Below are positions 32,877 to 44,539 of a stretch of DNA of 64,000 nucleotides, one piece after another. Numbering within the stretch: position 1 is the stretch's first letter; each line of letters starts with the position of its first letter. Origin of the DNA: Kuschelorhynchus macadamiae (lineage: Eukaryota > Arthropoda > Insecta > Coleoptera > Curculionidae); the NCBI GenBank assembly GCA_030620095.1, contig JAUTXW010000066.1:248001-312000 (forward strand), in the 5' to 3' direction. Below the pieces are notes generated by a model. It was not told the DNA's origin, did not search any database, and worked only from the letters and a program-made list of their open reading frames with translations. Both the position numbers and the translations under genes were made by a program.

Positions 32877-35703
32877 AAAACGGTTTAGATACTTACTACC
32901 AAAACGTAAGGGGACTTCGAACAAAGTGTGACGAACTGCTGCGAAATACCTGTGCATGTAACTACGACATTATCGCGCTTACGGAGACCTGGTTGAATAG
33001 TGACTTTTATGATGCGGAAGTGTTCGGTCTGCAGTATTCAGTCTCCAGACGAGATAGAAAGTACGAGGAGCTAAACTATCAACGTGGCGGAGGGGTATTA
33101 ATCGCTACCATCAACAATATTTAAGCTTCGCCTGTTACTACACCTATTATTAATACGTATGATGACGTCTGGTGTCATGTAAATGTGGACGATAGCCGAT
33201 TGATAATTGGCTGTGTTTACTTCCCTCCAGGTTCTTCCCTCGACTCTTACCAGTCTTTCTGTAATACTTGCGAATCTTTAAGAAACAAATATGAGAGACA
33301 CAAGTTTATCATATACGGCGACTTTAATCTCCCCTCAATCGAATGGATTACCGAGGATGATGTTCTTGTGCCTAAGGGGGTGCAATCTCCGGCAGCAGAG
33401 ACAATTGTGGACACTATGTTTTTCCTTGAGTTACGACAAATTAACTCGGTAAAGAATAGCCTTGGTCGAACACTTGCCCTGATTTTTGCTGACGACTGTA
33501 TTTCGGTTTCAGTGCATCCAAGCAGGTATGAGCTCACTAAGATCGATCATCATCACCCAACTATTGAGTGCTCCCTTAATTCTCCTCATGTCTCGATTCT
33601 CAAAAACAACAGTAACATCTCAGCATATCAGTTTCGTAATGCTAACTACACTGAGCTTAACAGATTCTTCGAACAGACAGATTGGTCTTTCCTTACGCAT
33701 GTTGACGATCTGGAACAAGCAGTCCAGCAGTTTTATGAAACCATCTACACCGGTATAAGCCAGTTTGTTCCAAAAACTACCATTCGGAGTCAGAAATACC
33801 CGAGGTGGTTCGATGCCGATCTCCGAAAACTTATCGGGCGCAAAAACCGAGTCCACAAAAAATATAAAAAATCTGGTCTGCAGTGTCACTATGAGGAATA
33901 CTCCAGCATTCGACGCGAGGTTAAGTTTCGCACTGATATGTGTTACCTAATGTATATAACAAACACTGAACACCTTATACCACATAATGCGAAATATTTT
34001 TGACCATTCGTTAAGAACCTTAAAAATGTCTCTGGCCTCCCAAGCAAAATGGCATTCAACAACCAAGAACTGAAGAGCTCCGGAGATATCGCAGACGCAT
34101 TTGCATCGCATTTTCAATCATGCTATACTGATCACACCACGGTTGTATTATCTCATGTTAACCCAGTGAAATTTTCCACTGTGCTTGCAACTTTACCGCA
34201 GAGGAATTAAACAGTAAATTGTGCCAATTGGATGGGTCAAAGGGGACTGGGCCCGATGGTATTCCACCACTTCTCCTAAAAAGTTGTTCAGAGTCTCTTG
34301 CCCGACCTCTTAGTGCCCTTTTTCAAAGATCTTTTGATACTGGCCTCTTTCCATCAATATGGAAGAAATCTAATCTCCAGCCAATTTTTAAGTCCGGGGA
34401 CAAGGAGGATGTTCAGAACTACAGAGGGATTTCATTGCTATCTGCAATTCCAAAACTTTTTGAGGCCATTGATGCAGATGAAGTATTCTGCACATACAAA
34501 AATTACATCATACCCGAACAACATGGCTTTTTCAAGGGCCGCTCAGCAGCTACCAACTTGGCAGTATATCAGAACTTTCTGATATCATCCCTTGAGTCTG
34601 GTAAACAAGTCGACTCCATCTACACGGATCTGTCAAAAGCTTTTGATAGCGTCTGTCATCCTCTGCTGATCAAGAAGCTGTCCGATATTAGGGTTTCTGG
34701 AAGCTGCCTGAAATGGATCCAATCCTATTTGACTGATCGTCGCCAACAGGTTAATGTGTGTGGTTCATTTTCTCGAGAGGTGTTAGTGACGTCCGGAGTG
34801 CCACAAGGATCTCATATTGGTCCCATTCTGTTTGTGCTTTTTATAAACGATGTCCAGTCTAGTTTTAAATCTTGTAAATATCTTTTATATGCAGACGACC
34901 TAAAGCTGTACAATACTGTTGATTCTAGTCCTGATGATTTGCAGTCGGATCTTAATGGCTTAGTGCAATGGTGTAAAGTAAATCACCTAAAGATTAATAC
35001 TGCTAAATGTAAATCTATTAGTTTTTATAAATGTGTACATCCCTTAGAAACATCATATACCATTAATAATGTAAATATTGAAAGGGTCGAATTTATTAAC
35101 GATCTGGGTGTAACTTTTGATACAGATTTGAGCTTTAACCAGCATATTGACAGCATTGTTACCAAATCTTTTAGGTTACTGGGCTTTATTAAGAGAAACA
35201 CCAAACATATCAGTGATATGAAGGCACTTGTATGTTTATATAATTGCCTTGTCCGTAGTATACTCGAATATTGCTCTATAATCTGGTCTCCTCAGTATGC
35301 TTGCCACAGAATTTGACTTGAAAAAGTACAAAATAAATTTGTGAAATATTTATTGTATAAGTTCCATTTTCCCTACCATAACTTACCATATGAAACAAGG
35401 CTATTGCTTTGTGGCTTAAAAAGTCTAGAGACCAGACGTAAAGAAGCCCTGTTATTATTTCTACACAAACTTGTAAATGGTGTTATAAACTGTGATATTT
35501 TACTGGGTCTGGTTCAGTTTCAAGTTCCCAGCAGGCGGACCAGGCAATTTCAGTTATTTCATGTGCACACATACAGAACCAATTACGGTCAAAGTGCCTT
35601 CATTGATCGTATGGTTAATAACTTTAATACATTTTATTCCGAGTTTGATTTATTTTGTGTGAGTCAGTCGTCCTTAGAGCAAAATTTGTCATTAAGACAC
35701 TAA
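32873..35703 (+). pseudogene. CR1-type LINE ORF2 (APE endonuclease plus reverse transcriptase), nearly intact
   Basis: Directly overlaps the end of ORF1. Endonuclease: TYYQNVRGLRTKCDELL, IIALTETWLNSDF (catalytic Glu), FIIYGDFNLPSIEW, KIDHHHPTIE (catalytic His). RT: GSKGTGPDGIPPLLLKS, QPIFKSGDKEDVQNYRGISL, TDLSKAFDSVCHPLLIKKL (motif A), TSGVPQGSHIGPILFVLFIN (motif B), KYLLYADDLKLY (motif C, YADD), then the thumb VQNKFVKYLLYKFHFPYHN. Disablements: stops at 33122-33124, about 34001 and about 35314, and one frameshift near 34190. The third (CGA to TGA) looks like a transition. The sequence organisation indicates a CR1-clade element. Confidence 0.85.
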
Positions 35704-35900
35704 CTAAATTGACCATTGTGTTTTATTTTGTTTTCTTTTTTCCCTTCTATATTGTGTTTATCTACTCACTGCCTAATTTTAACTCTGTTAGCTGTTTTTC
35801 TCTCTGTCATTTTTGTAGTGTTAATGTGCGTCTACTTTAGTTCATAGTCATGACAATGTATACCATTTAGAATCATTATTGTATTCTGTAGTGTATTTGG

Positions 35901-35931
<31 letters not shown>

Positions 35932-35936
35932 ATATT
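35704..35936 (+). repeat. CR1-type LINE 3' UTR and (TAAA)n tail
   Basis: Non-coding sequence after ORF2 ending in nine or so TAAA units (35900-35936). Such short tandem tails mark the 3' end of many LINEs and fix the orientation of the insertion. With the truncated ORF1 this gives an element of about 4.3 kb. Confidence 0.8.
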
Positions 35937-36268
35937 TGTAATTTATACCGACCATAACGTGGATGGCTAGCAGTTTTTTGAAATGTGGGAAAAGTATATT
36001 AGAATTGCCTCTTTTCTCTTGAATGTGTTTATTTTATTTTTTGCACATCATTAAAATGGTTTCTCGGTATTTCCGTTTTTCTGGTAACAGTTTGACGTTT
36101 ATATTCTCGGCTTCTTCGGTAATGCCTTCCAGTATTCCATTAATCATGTTCTCTATAATTTGTTCCCTAATATTTTCGTTGAAACCTTGGTTAAAAGTGA
36201 AATAACTATTATAAATTCACTTTGACGTCGATAATTATAATAAAAAAACAAAAAAACTGTCAGCAAAC
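35937..36268. other. Flank with a minus-strand open run
   Basis: On the minus strand 36210-36050 reads NQGFNENIREQIIENMINGI then LEGITEEAENINVKLLPEKR, a charged helical-looking stretch that runs into a stop near 36040. I cannot assign it. The opposite-strand ORF at 36023-36205 is likely its shadow. Confidence 0.3.
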
Positions 36269-36451
36269 ATGAGTCCGGAAAATGCTAAGTTTCTGCAGGT
36301 TCATAGAAACAGTTATTTTCCCAAAGTGCAGCAAGTGATGCTTTTTTGTATGGGATTGCAGTTGCCCGAATGTCGTGAAGCGGAGATGCCATTGATTAGA
36401 GAGAAGATAATTTGGCAAGTGTTAGGAAAAATATTTTTTCTACGAGTGTAG
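36269..36451 (+). CDS. Unidentified 60-residue ORF
   Basis: MSPENAKFLQVHRNSYFPKV followed by a short CMGLQLPECREAEMPLI segment, ending TAG, with an AATAAAA signal about 10 bases later. There is no recognisable domain or signal peptide. It may be a small exon or chance. Confidence 0.2.
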   Translation: MSPENAKFLQVHRNSYFPKVQQVMLFCMGLQLPECREAEMPLIREKIIWQVLGKIFFLRV

Positions 36452-37478
36452 GAAATAAAACTATATCTACTTAATAATTATTATTTTGAAAGAAATAAAA
36501 TATCTAACAGCAAAAGAAAGTTATGGCTGTTTATTAAATTTCAACACACAAAAATAGGTACAAAAGAAAATTATGTCCAATAATGGTCTACAATATATTA
36601 TAGTTATTGTTTTTCATTTACAATTTTTTTGCCGAATGCAAGTTAAGGTCCGAAGTTAAGTGAGTTTTTTCTGCTAAAAATTCCTCAGGAAACCCGCTCG
36701 TAAATGGAGGAAAAGAACAGTTTGTTAGAGGTAGAGGATAATTCTTCATCATAATTGTTCGATATTTTACAAATATGAATTGATTTTTACGCGAATGCAG
36801 TCAAATTAATTTACCTAATATCTCTAATGACAACTGTTAAGTTTAGATTTAGACATCACTTAGCATACTTTGTTACTATATCAACTAGCAAAATCTGCTT
36901 GTTTTCATATTTGAATTACTAAAGTTTGCTGTACGAATCTTGGTCTATGAAAAGAATGCGAGTAAGTATAGAAATGATGCATTATTTATTAGCGATTAAC
37001 TAAAACTCTGCATATCTATGGAAATGGCCTCATTTTTGACATTCCCTCACCCTTTCGTGGCGACCCACTATATATATGACACACTATATATCAGTATGAA
37101 AGCCTAAACATTTCAAAAGAGTAACTAACATTCATTCATCGTTGAAAAATAGTTTATTATTTATTAAATTACCAAACTAGTGCGGAAAGTGATACTTTTC
37201 CGCACGCGACACCAGTTTGCCTCGGAAAACTCACTCACAGGAGGGTGAAATGAAGTATATTAAATTTTTACTTATTAGAATTGATTACATCAGATTAGAT
37301 TTGATCAAAAATTAGAAGTTTAAAATATGTCAAATGTGATTTTCAGAACTCCTAAGCTGCCTTTATCTTTAGCGACTTTCTGAAATAGTTACATAAAATA
37401 GCACATACATGTTACATTTATTCACAAATAAAAATAAACAATTATTTAATGTTGGTTATAACGTTCATATTAAATGTA
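36452..37478. other. AT-rich stretch without recognisable gene
   Basis: No coding signal. Contains the inverted pair AGTGCGGAAAGTG / CTTTTCCGCAC at 37181-37205; similar 'TTTCCGCACTGATATG' and 'GTACGGAAAGTAC' words occur at 39548-39575, on the other side of the Crypton remnant and T2. Confidence 0.45.
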
Positions 37479-39164
37479 CCGGGTGACTTCGTATAAACTG
37501 GCACCCCCCGTAACTTTTTTATTTTTTATCGTACAAAAAAAAAATAAAAATACTGACAAACAGAGGATTTTTTTACGTTATATATCTGCATTGTAATTCC
37601 CAGTAACTTTTCATATATACGAGGAACGACAAAAAGTACAATTTTTTTTAATGGAATGCCCTGTAAATTTTTGCCTAAAATGAAAGATCTTTTTTTTTCC
37701 GATTCCAAATATATAAGTTGACATTTGGTTTAGCCGTTTTCGAGTTATTTAAGTTTAAAAATCAATTTTCATTATAGACTGTAAAATTACTGGCTATAAA
37801 ATATTAGCTTTTTGATCAGTTGGCTATGGAAATAAACAATATAAACAAATGTTCCGTCAAATGTCAAATTACTGCATACCTAGGCATTATAATAAAACAG
37901 CGAAGTAAAAATTGAAAATAAACAACAATTTATTAACAATATATTTTACTGCAAAATACACAGATGAACCAAATAACACAAAACAAATTAATCAGAATGA
38001 ATATTTCCCCCCTGATTATCTACACATTCGTGATAAACGTTTCGCAAGTGCTCAACTGCGTTCTCTATAAAATGACCATTGTATCTTCAACGTTGTCCAG
38101 ATCACGCTTATATATTTTGTTTTTAATATACTCCACAAAAAATTATCCATGGGAGTTAGATCTGGACTTTTTGAAGGCCGCGAAATAATTCCATTTCTTC
38201 CAATCCACTCGTTGTAATTCTCATCCAAAAAAGTCTTCACGTCACGTACCACATGTGGTGGAGCACCGTCATGTTGAAAAATTATGTTCATATACTGCCT
38301 TAACGGTAAGTTTTCTAGCATTTCCTGTAGATGAAATTCTTGATATATTGGTTCAGTTAATGTTCCTTCGAAAAAATAGGGCCCTATTACCCTATTCTTC
38401 AGCAGGCCGCTCCACACATTAACTGTTCTCCTACCTTGAAATTGAACTTCCCTTGTAAATTGGGGATTTTCTTGTGCTCAGTGACGAAAATTTTGTCGAT
38501 TTGGTATTCCACTAGTTGAAAAGCTTGGCTCATCGGTCCATAATATATTTTTAAAAAAGTTTCTTTCGTTATTTATTCTATTTAACATAAAGTTGCAGAA
38601 ATTTAGTCGTTGATTCTTATGTCTTTGAGTTAATTTTTGAACAGTATGATATTTATAGGGCCTAAATCTATATTTCTCTAAAACCTTCCTAATATATTCA
38701 CGTGAAGTTCTTTTTACTCCGTAACGGGCCCTTGCAAGTAGTTCGCAGTGACTGACTCGAATGTTCTACGTGATGCAAAGCAATATTTAAATCGTGATTT
38801 TCCGTATTATTGTTTAGTTCCCTCTTTCTTTGCAAATCTGATATTGTTCTAAATTTGGAAAAAATATTCTGGATTGTCAATCTTGAGGCAATCGAGCCAT
38901 CGGGATGATTTGCCATGTAGGCACGTCGCGTTGCAGAAGCATTATAATTATTTTCAGCATACAAACAAACAATTTCTCGTTTTCCTGCTGCAGAATAAAC
39001 CATTTAAAAAAATATATCACAAAGAATTGATTTAGTTCTATTAACATTGATTTAAATGTTTGATAATATTGTTTATTTCTATAGCCAACTGCTCAAAAAG
39101 CTATTATTTTATAGCCTGTAATTTTATAGTCTATAATGAAAATTGATTTTTAAACTTAAATAAA
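37479..39164 (-). mobile_element. T2: IS630/DUF4817-type transposon, right end truncated
   Basis: The left end CCGGGTGACTTCGTATAAAC follows a TA (37477-37478). The inner left region 'AAATCAATTTTCATTATAGA' ... 'TCAGTTGGCTATGGAAATAA' is repeated inverted at about 39050-39164. On the right the match stops at 'AAACTTAAATA', so the outer 270 bp or so of the right TIR are missing. One transposase gene on the minus strand. Confidence 0.7.
38040..39003 (-). pseudogene. T2 transposase (HTH plus DDE triad), one frameshift and one stop
   Basis: ATG at 39003. N-terminal HTH: MVYSAAGKREIVCLYAENNY, MANHPDGSIASRLTIQNIFS. A 1-nt indel near 38750 shifts the frame; ARARYGVKRTSREYIRKVL then ILWTDEPSFSTSGIPN (first Asp) follow, then a stop in 'NFRH-stop-AQENPQF', VNVWSGLLKNRVIGPYFFEG, IIFQHDGAPPHV (second Asp), SRPSKSPDLTPMDNFLWSIL (third Asp; 35 residues between HDG-Asp and SPD-Asp). 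All three catalytic Asp are present, making this the best preserved DDE transposase of its type in the window. The end near 38040 is approximate. Confidence 0.8.
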
Positions 39165-39187
39165 ATAGATATCAATGCTAAAAACTG

Positions 39188-39586
39188 TTAATTATAAGTT
39201 GTACTACTTTTTAATGGAAATGAAACAGCTTCACCTTCAATTTTCTTTTCGGTAAAAATTTTATTTGCAGTTTGTTTTTTGTTCTCTACTGAGTCTTCCA
39301 AACAGTCTTCTGCCACGATAGTGGATTTCCATCAGCAATGCCTTTTGATATTAGTTATATTTTCTCCTGAATCGGCTAACATTGTGGTGGAAGATCGGAG
39401 AAAACTGTGACCCCTTGTCTTACGTTTTTCCGTTTCAAAAATGCTGTTAATTTTGAATATATACCTGTATCTACATCTTTGTTTGTTTTGATGGTCAATT
39501 TGAGTATTGAAAAAATTACTTTCCGCAAGTGCGGCAAAAAATATTTTTCCGCACTGATATGCGTACGGAAAGTACTTACTTTTCAC
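39188..39586 (-). pseudogene. Crypton-type tyrosine recombinase C-terminus, catalytic Tyr read as Cys
   Basis: Minus strand reads TRGHSFLRSSTTMLADSGEN, ITNIKRHC-stop-WKSTIVAEDC, LEDSVENKKQTANKIF, and ends at TAA (39190-39188). This matches the 'GHSFRRSSATLLADSG..IT.IKRHGGWRS..VAEGYIEDS..NK' block of insect Crypton-like tyrosine recombinases, containing the HxxR pair (here HSFLR) and the catalytic Tyr. Here a stop replaces the Gly-Trp region and the Tyr position is Cys. The N-terminal half (MKSKYFPYAYQCGKIFFAAL) is less certain. It is next to T2, which may have inserted in its 3' flank. Confidence 0.6.
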
Positions 39587-39600
39587 ACGCCAATAGGATA

Positions 39601-40309
39601 AAGCTGTTTTCAGAACTTGTTATACAGTATATTATTATCAATGAACTTACGTCACCTTGCTACTTTGACAAATACTAAAACGTTAATTTTATCTGTCTAA
39701 ATAATATTTAGATGTGGGTTGTAAAAATGTTCAGAAGTCTACTAAATTAACCTTAATTCTGAAAAATCTCATGGGATTAGAGAACTTTATCTTTGGATAT
39801 CTGTCTAAAAATATATAAAAAACACAGCTATATAGGTGCAAAGGATTAAAAGCATATCACTAAAGTATAATTCAAGGTTTTTGATGAATTTGCATAGCGT
39901 TGCATAAAGCTAAGCGTTATATCATTTTTTTTTAATTGATAAATTGTAATTTCGAGTGTTTTTAAGTACAAATCCTGACATGCCGAATGATATCAATTAT
40001 AGCTTCCTTTATCTACTTTTAGTTAGACCGCCGCCCAATTCCCGCAAATACTAAATAATTCTTAAATATGAGGATTATATTTATTATCTAAAAAAGTATC
40101 AAAATATTACTTTCAGGAAGATTATAAGAAAGTAAAAATTATATGCATTGAAAAAAATCGTTTATAAATAGTTTGATCATCGTGTTAGTTTGTTTTTGAC
40201 ATGATTCTTGACCAGTAAACCATACCCAATTATCCATTTGTATCTATAGTTTTATTGAGTTATAACCCCTTTTTCTTTTTCAATTGGACCGAAGAAGATC
40301 GATTATACT
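39601..40309. other. AT-rich stretch without recognisable gene
   Basis: No open frame or repeat of note. Confidence 0.5.
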
Positions 40310-40643
40310 CCTAAATGGATTACAATTTGCCGTCTTTTTGCGCTAACCTTGTTCAATATGTAACAGATAAGATTGATAATAGAAAAACTGTAATCTCCTT
40401 CTTTTTTGATCTTACTCGCGCTTTTGACACTGTTGATAAAGATTTTGTGGCTTTGAAATTAAACAGTTTGGGGATAAGGGGTAAGTAACTTGAACGACTA
40501 GATCATTTCTTTTTTAAATAACATTTTCGGTGAGAGTTGACGGTTCAAAGTCTGATCTTTTTGATCAAAATATAGGAACATCTCACGGTAGTATCTTGGG
40601 ACCGCTAAATTTTCTTCTTTTCGTTAATGATTTGCCCGAACAA
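40310..40643 (+). pseudogene. LINE reverse transcriptase, 5' part (cut by hAT H3)
   Basis: Reads FCANLVQYVTDKIDNRKTV, FFFDLTRAFDTVDKDFVALK (motif A), a frame-damaged linker, GTSHGSILGPLNFLLFVNDL (motif B, SHGS for the usual PQGS) and stops at LPEQ, where H3 begins. Its continuation is at 43152. The type is Jockey/CR1-group. Confidence 0.75.
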
Positions 40644-43151
40644 CAGGGGCGTGCGGTGAAATTTTAAGAAGGGGAAGCAATTTTTAGAAACTTACCCATT
40701 TGTAACGTAATTCGATTCTTCGATCATTTTTTGCAAATTCGTCAATGACGTCATCATAAAAACGTCGATGCTCCGACATATTTTGGAGAAGTTTATTTTC
40801 AATGGACAACAACAACAAATTGCGTTCTACTGATGAACTTGTGGTAAGTATTGTCAATACTAATACACACAATTTTGACACTCCTATGTAGGCATCTTCC
40901 AGCTCCTTGTCTTTTAAAAATTGCATTAGTTCCTTAGCGTTATCTTTTGCGCTAATGTCATCAGTTTCGTAAATCACTTTTAGTTCAGATCGCAGTAACA
41001 CTCGGTCAGATTTGAAGAAGAAGAGATTTAAACGCATCTCCTGGAAAATTTTTTCCTTTAAATGCATCAAAATTGCAGAGCTCGAGGAATTTAAAATCAT
41101 TTAAACCGTTAAATCTATAGTTTATTTGTTGCTGAATTTGATCGATTATTTCATAAAAGAGGCGTCTGTATGATGTTTGAACATCTCCCACCTTGTCTGT
41201 TCGAAGACGCCTGGCTTGTGGCTCTACATTTAACCTAATCGTTTTCTCCAAAAATAGGTCAGTCATTTTTTGGCTTAACATGGACTTACAATCATCTACT
41301 TTTCTTAGACAAAAAGCAATATCATTTGTTTTAGTTTGTAATATATTAAAAACATTGTCCGAGAATGGAAATATTTCTGAAAATATGTTCAACAAATAAT
41401 TAAAATGAAAATCTCGTTTCAAACAGTCCAAAAACCCCCTCGAACTATTTATTGCTTCTGAGTCTCCCGTTTCATTATTTTCTATTATATTCTCAAATAG
41501 TTCAATCAGTGATTCACGATTTTCAGATACTGTTAACACAAGTCTTCCATTATAGTTCCACCTAGTAGGAGCTACTTTGGGCAATCGTTTGTGGACAATG
41601 GAGTGCGTTTTGTTGACTTGGAAAAAAGCAGCCATGCCACTTAAAGTAACCAAAAATACTTTACATTCTTTAATGTGATTGATGGTCTGGGATAAAACTA
41701 AATTTAATTTATAAGCAAAACAATGGACAAACACAGCACTTGGGAAAGTTTCTTGAACTTTAGCTTGCAGAACCCCTAATTGTCCTGCCATCACTGCAGC
41801 TCCATCATAGCTTTGAGCAACTAATTTTTTCTCTCCATTAATTTCTTTAGTAACGTTATAAACTACGGTATATAATGCATCGCCTGTACGATTTTCGGAC
41901 ACATTCTTAAAACCTAAAAATCGCTCTTGAATACTTCCGTCTATTTTAACGTAGCGTATTACCATAGATAATTGGCTAAAATTAGTGATATCAGTTGTTT
42001 CGTCCAGAACAATAGCAATGAACCGCGCCTCGCCAATCTCCTGCTTAATTCTTTTTAGAATAATGGTTGGAACAGCGGAAATTAAATCATTCTGGATTCG
42101 ATTCGACGTTCCACGAAAAACGCTAAACTATTCTGAATGATTTTTTTAAGCAATCATCATATTTAGCCATTAAACTAAGTAAATCTTGAAAATTTCCTCT
42201 ATTTCCCAATTCGTGCTGTTCGAGAAAACAAACAACATCGATAAGTCTTCTTAATATTTGCCTATTTTTATCGACTAGTTCATTGTTTTATGATGGCCTG
42301 CAAATGCGCTTTGGACATGATGTGTCTTTTTACAGCTTTATGGAAATTGTTTAAATCGGAAAAACCAGTTTTATTCCAGAGATCTTTTTCATTTTCAAAA
42401 AGTAAACATGGCCAACAAAATAATTTACTTATAATTTCACACCCTGTTAGCCATTTAAATTATTCGTATTGTTTTTCCGGATAAAAATGTCTAATATAGT
42501 TTTTCATTTTTGAGGTTAAATTTTTCATAGGCGGTTTTGCCCTTCCTTTGGAAATTATTTGAAGCTTATTAGCGAAGTTTAATGTTGAAAATCCCTTTAT
42601 TATTAAGACACACACCACACATTCACCCACACTCTTCATACTAAATTCTCCAACATTTTCAACGTTATTTATTACCTACAGCCGAGGTTGACGGTATTTG
42701 CATATCCACGTCCGTATTATTGCCTTCCATATCGTACCATGCACGACGCGACGTACGTATTACACAACACACGGATAGCCGTTCAAACAAAGAACCTACT
42801 CTAACAATAGCTTCCGCCCCCACTTAAAGCACGCGACTGAAATGCAAAAATTGCAAACAGCCGGTGAAAAGTTCAATAACCTCTGGCTCGATTCACAGGA
42901 AATCAAGCATACAGGATTTTGCTGCAGAGAAGCTAGCGGCCCGCATAGGTTCTATTCCATTTTCTATTGTGGCTCGGTCGGAGTCAAGGCCGCATTTATT
43001 ATGGGCTTGATAATTAAGATAATATTTTAGCATTTTTAATATAAACTAAATTAATGGTTTCCTATTTCAAAAATTACATTTTAGAAGATGATTTTTAATT
43101 TATTTTTGGCGAAGCACTGCTTTCCTTGCTTCCATGGACTGCACGCCCCTG
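40644..43151 (-). mobile_element. hAT H3 (ZMYM1-like family) inserted in a LINE RT
   Basis: Ends CAGGGGCGTGCGGTGAAAT and, reversed, CAGGGGCGTGCAGTCCATGG. Flanks CCGAACAA (40636-40643) and CGGAACAT (43152-43159) are an 8-bp duplication with two mismatches, and removing H3 restores the LINE frame (LPE-H/Q-ISQG). About 2.5 kb. Confidence 0.88.
40684..42730 (-). pseudogene. hAT H3 transposase (ZMYM1-like)
   Basis: ATG at 42730 (MEGNNTDVDMQIPSTSAVGN), then the same 4-bp insertion and stop as H1. The long open part is 41965-41006: IRYVKIDGSIQERFLGFKNV, LVAQSYDGAAVMAGQLGVLQ, FVHCFAYKLNLVLSQTINHI, APTRWNYNGRLVLTVSEN, RGFLDCLKRDFHFNYLLNIF and on. A frameshift near 41020 leads into 41100-40684, with SSSVERNLLLL (dimerisation motif, ERNFSTLKRIK lost after ERN) and RRFYDDVIDEFAKNDRRIEL. 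The usual final TAG reads TGG, extending the frame by four residues. The DETTDIT motif is at about 42000 in another frame. Inactive. Confidence 0.82.
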
Positions 43152-43660
43152 CGGAACATATCTCCCAAGGTAGAGTATTCTTGTATGCCGATGATACCAC
43201 AGTTCTTGTCTCTGATCCGGATACGGCTAAAACTGTCCGTATGGAAATAAAAACCGTACGCAAAACATCATGTGGTCTCTGATCTAAATGGTCACAAGCT
43301 AGTTTTAAGTGCTTCAATAAATTTCTTGTGTGTTGGTGATTTAACCTGGAATGGGCAAATTTCTAAGGTGTGTTCAAAAATCAATAAGAGCTCTTATGTT
43401 TTAAACTCTTTAAAGAATTATGAAACTTTTGAACCCCTTATAAGTGTTTATACTATGCCTTTGTTTATTCTTCAGTTGCCTACAATATTGTAGTATGAGG
43501 TCAGTCATCCGACATCAATAGAGTATTTGTGACACAGAAACGGCTTGTTCGGATTATTTTTGGTCTGTCATACTCAATGTCGTGTAGGGAAACTTTCCGC
43601 AAAAATAATATTCTTACTGTCCACTCAATTTATTTATTAAAATTGCTAACTTATAACATA
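43152..43660 (+). pseudogene. LINE reverse transcriptase, 3' part (continuation after hAT H3)
   Basis: Begins HISQGRVFLYADDTTVLV (motif C, YADD), then the thumb in shifting frames, ending with VTQKRLVRIIFGLSYSMSC and RKNNILTVHSIYLLKLLTYN, the 'QKRAIRII.G....SCR..F...GILTV.SLYI' block. The hAT sits between RT motifs B and C. No 3' tail is seen; the next sequence is a Penelope fragment. Confidence 0.75.
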
Positions 43661-43661
43661 A

Positions 43662-44530
43662 CATAAGAACAAACATTTTTGAATAAAGGGACTCGATCCA
43701 TTAGATTCAATCTCAATTCTGAAATTGTTGATTAAGTTGGTCCAGAAATATGAGGAGATTATCCTGTTTATATGACCAAACAACAAAACTATCATCTTCA
43801 TACCTGAACCAGTGTTTTGGTTTTAGTGGAGTGGATGTTAGAGCAATATCTTCAAAGGCTTCGTTAAAGATATTCACTAACACAGGTAATAGAGAAGATC
43901 CCATAGCTGTCCCTGAGGTTTGTTCATAAAGAGTTCCTTGAAAAATGAAATAAGTAGTTGTAAGACAAGCTTCCGCTAGGTGTAATAAGTTATTATCAAG
44001 ATTATTATGATTCAATATGTCTGATTACTAGAAAATGAGTCGTTGGCAGGAACATTTGTGTATAGTGATTTTACATCGAAACTGACTAAAATATCTTCAA
44101 AATTCAAGTGCATTGTTTTTATAAAAGAATCTGTTTTTCCAGTAAATGGATTAAGAAAATCTGAAAGATATTTACCTAGTTTGTATATGGGCGAGTCTAT
44201 TGCACTGACGATCGGTCGAAGTGGTACATTTTTCTTGTGCATCTTGAGAAGACCCCAGAACTTGGGAATCTTGCAGCTGCTTGATTTTAATGATTTTTTC
44301 TCTGCTGGTGGTAGATGTTAATCAAATTGGTGACGAGTCTTTCTATTCTATCTGTAGGGTCTATTTGCATAATATTATAGGTGTTGTTCAAAAGTTGAGT
44401 TACTTTTTTAATGTATTTCGTTCTGACAACTGTGCCGTTGCCTTTATCTGCTGGAAAGACCAAAACCACACGTTTAGGGAAGTTAAATTTCGGAGCGCAT
44501 CTCTGGGTATTCAAAAATGTTCAATGCCTA
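43662..44530 (-). pseudogene. Penelope-like RT (finger to palm), three frames
   Basis: Minus strand order: KFNFPKRVVLVFPADKGNGT, a spacer, MHKKNVPLRPIVSAIDSPIY, LNPFTGKTDSFIKTMH, DILVSFDVKSLYTNVPAND (motif A), AEACLTTTYFIFQGTLYEQT, SGTAMGSSLLPVLVNIFNEA (motif B), KHWFRYEDDSFVVW (motif C, YEDD for the usual YVDD). Two frame changes. The GIY-YIG domain that follows in Penelope proteins is not here. The same family is represented at 30.5-31.5 kb. Confidence 0.82.
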
Positions 44531-44539
44531 AGTGTGTTT

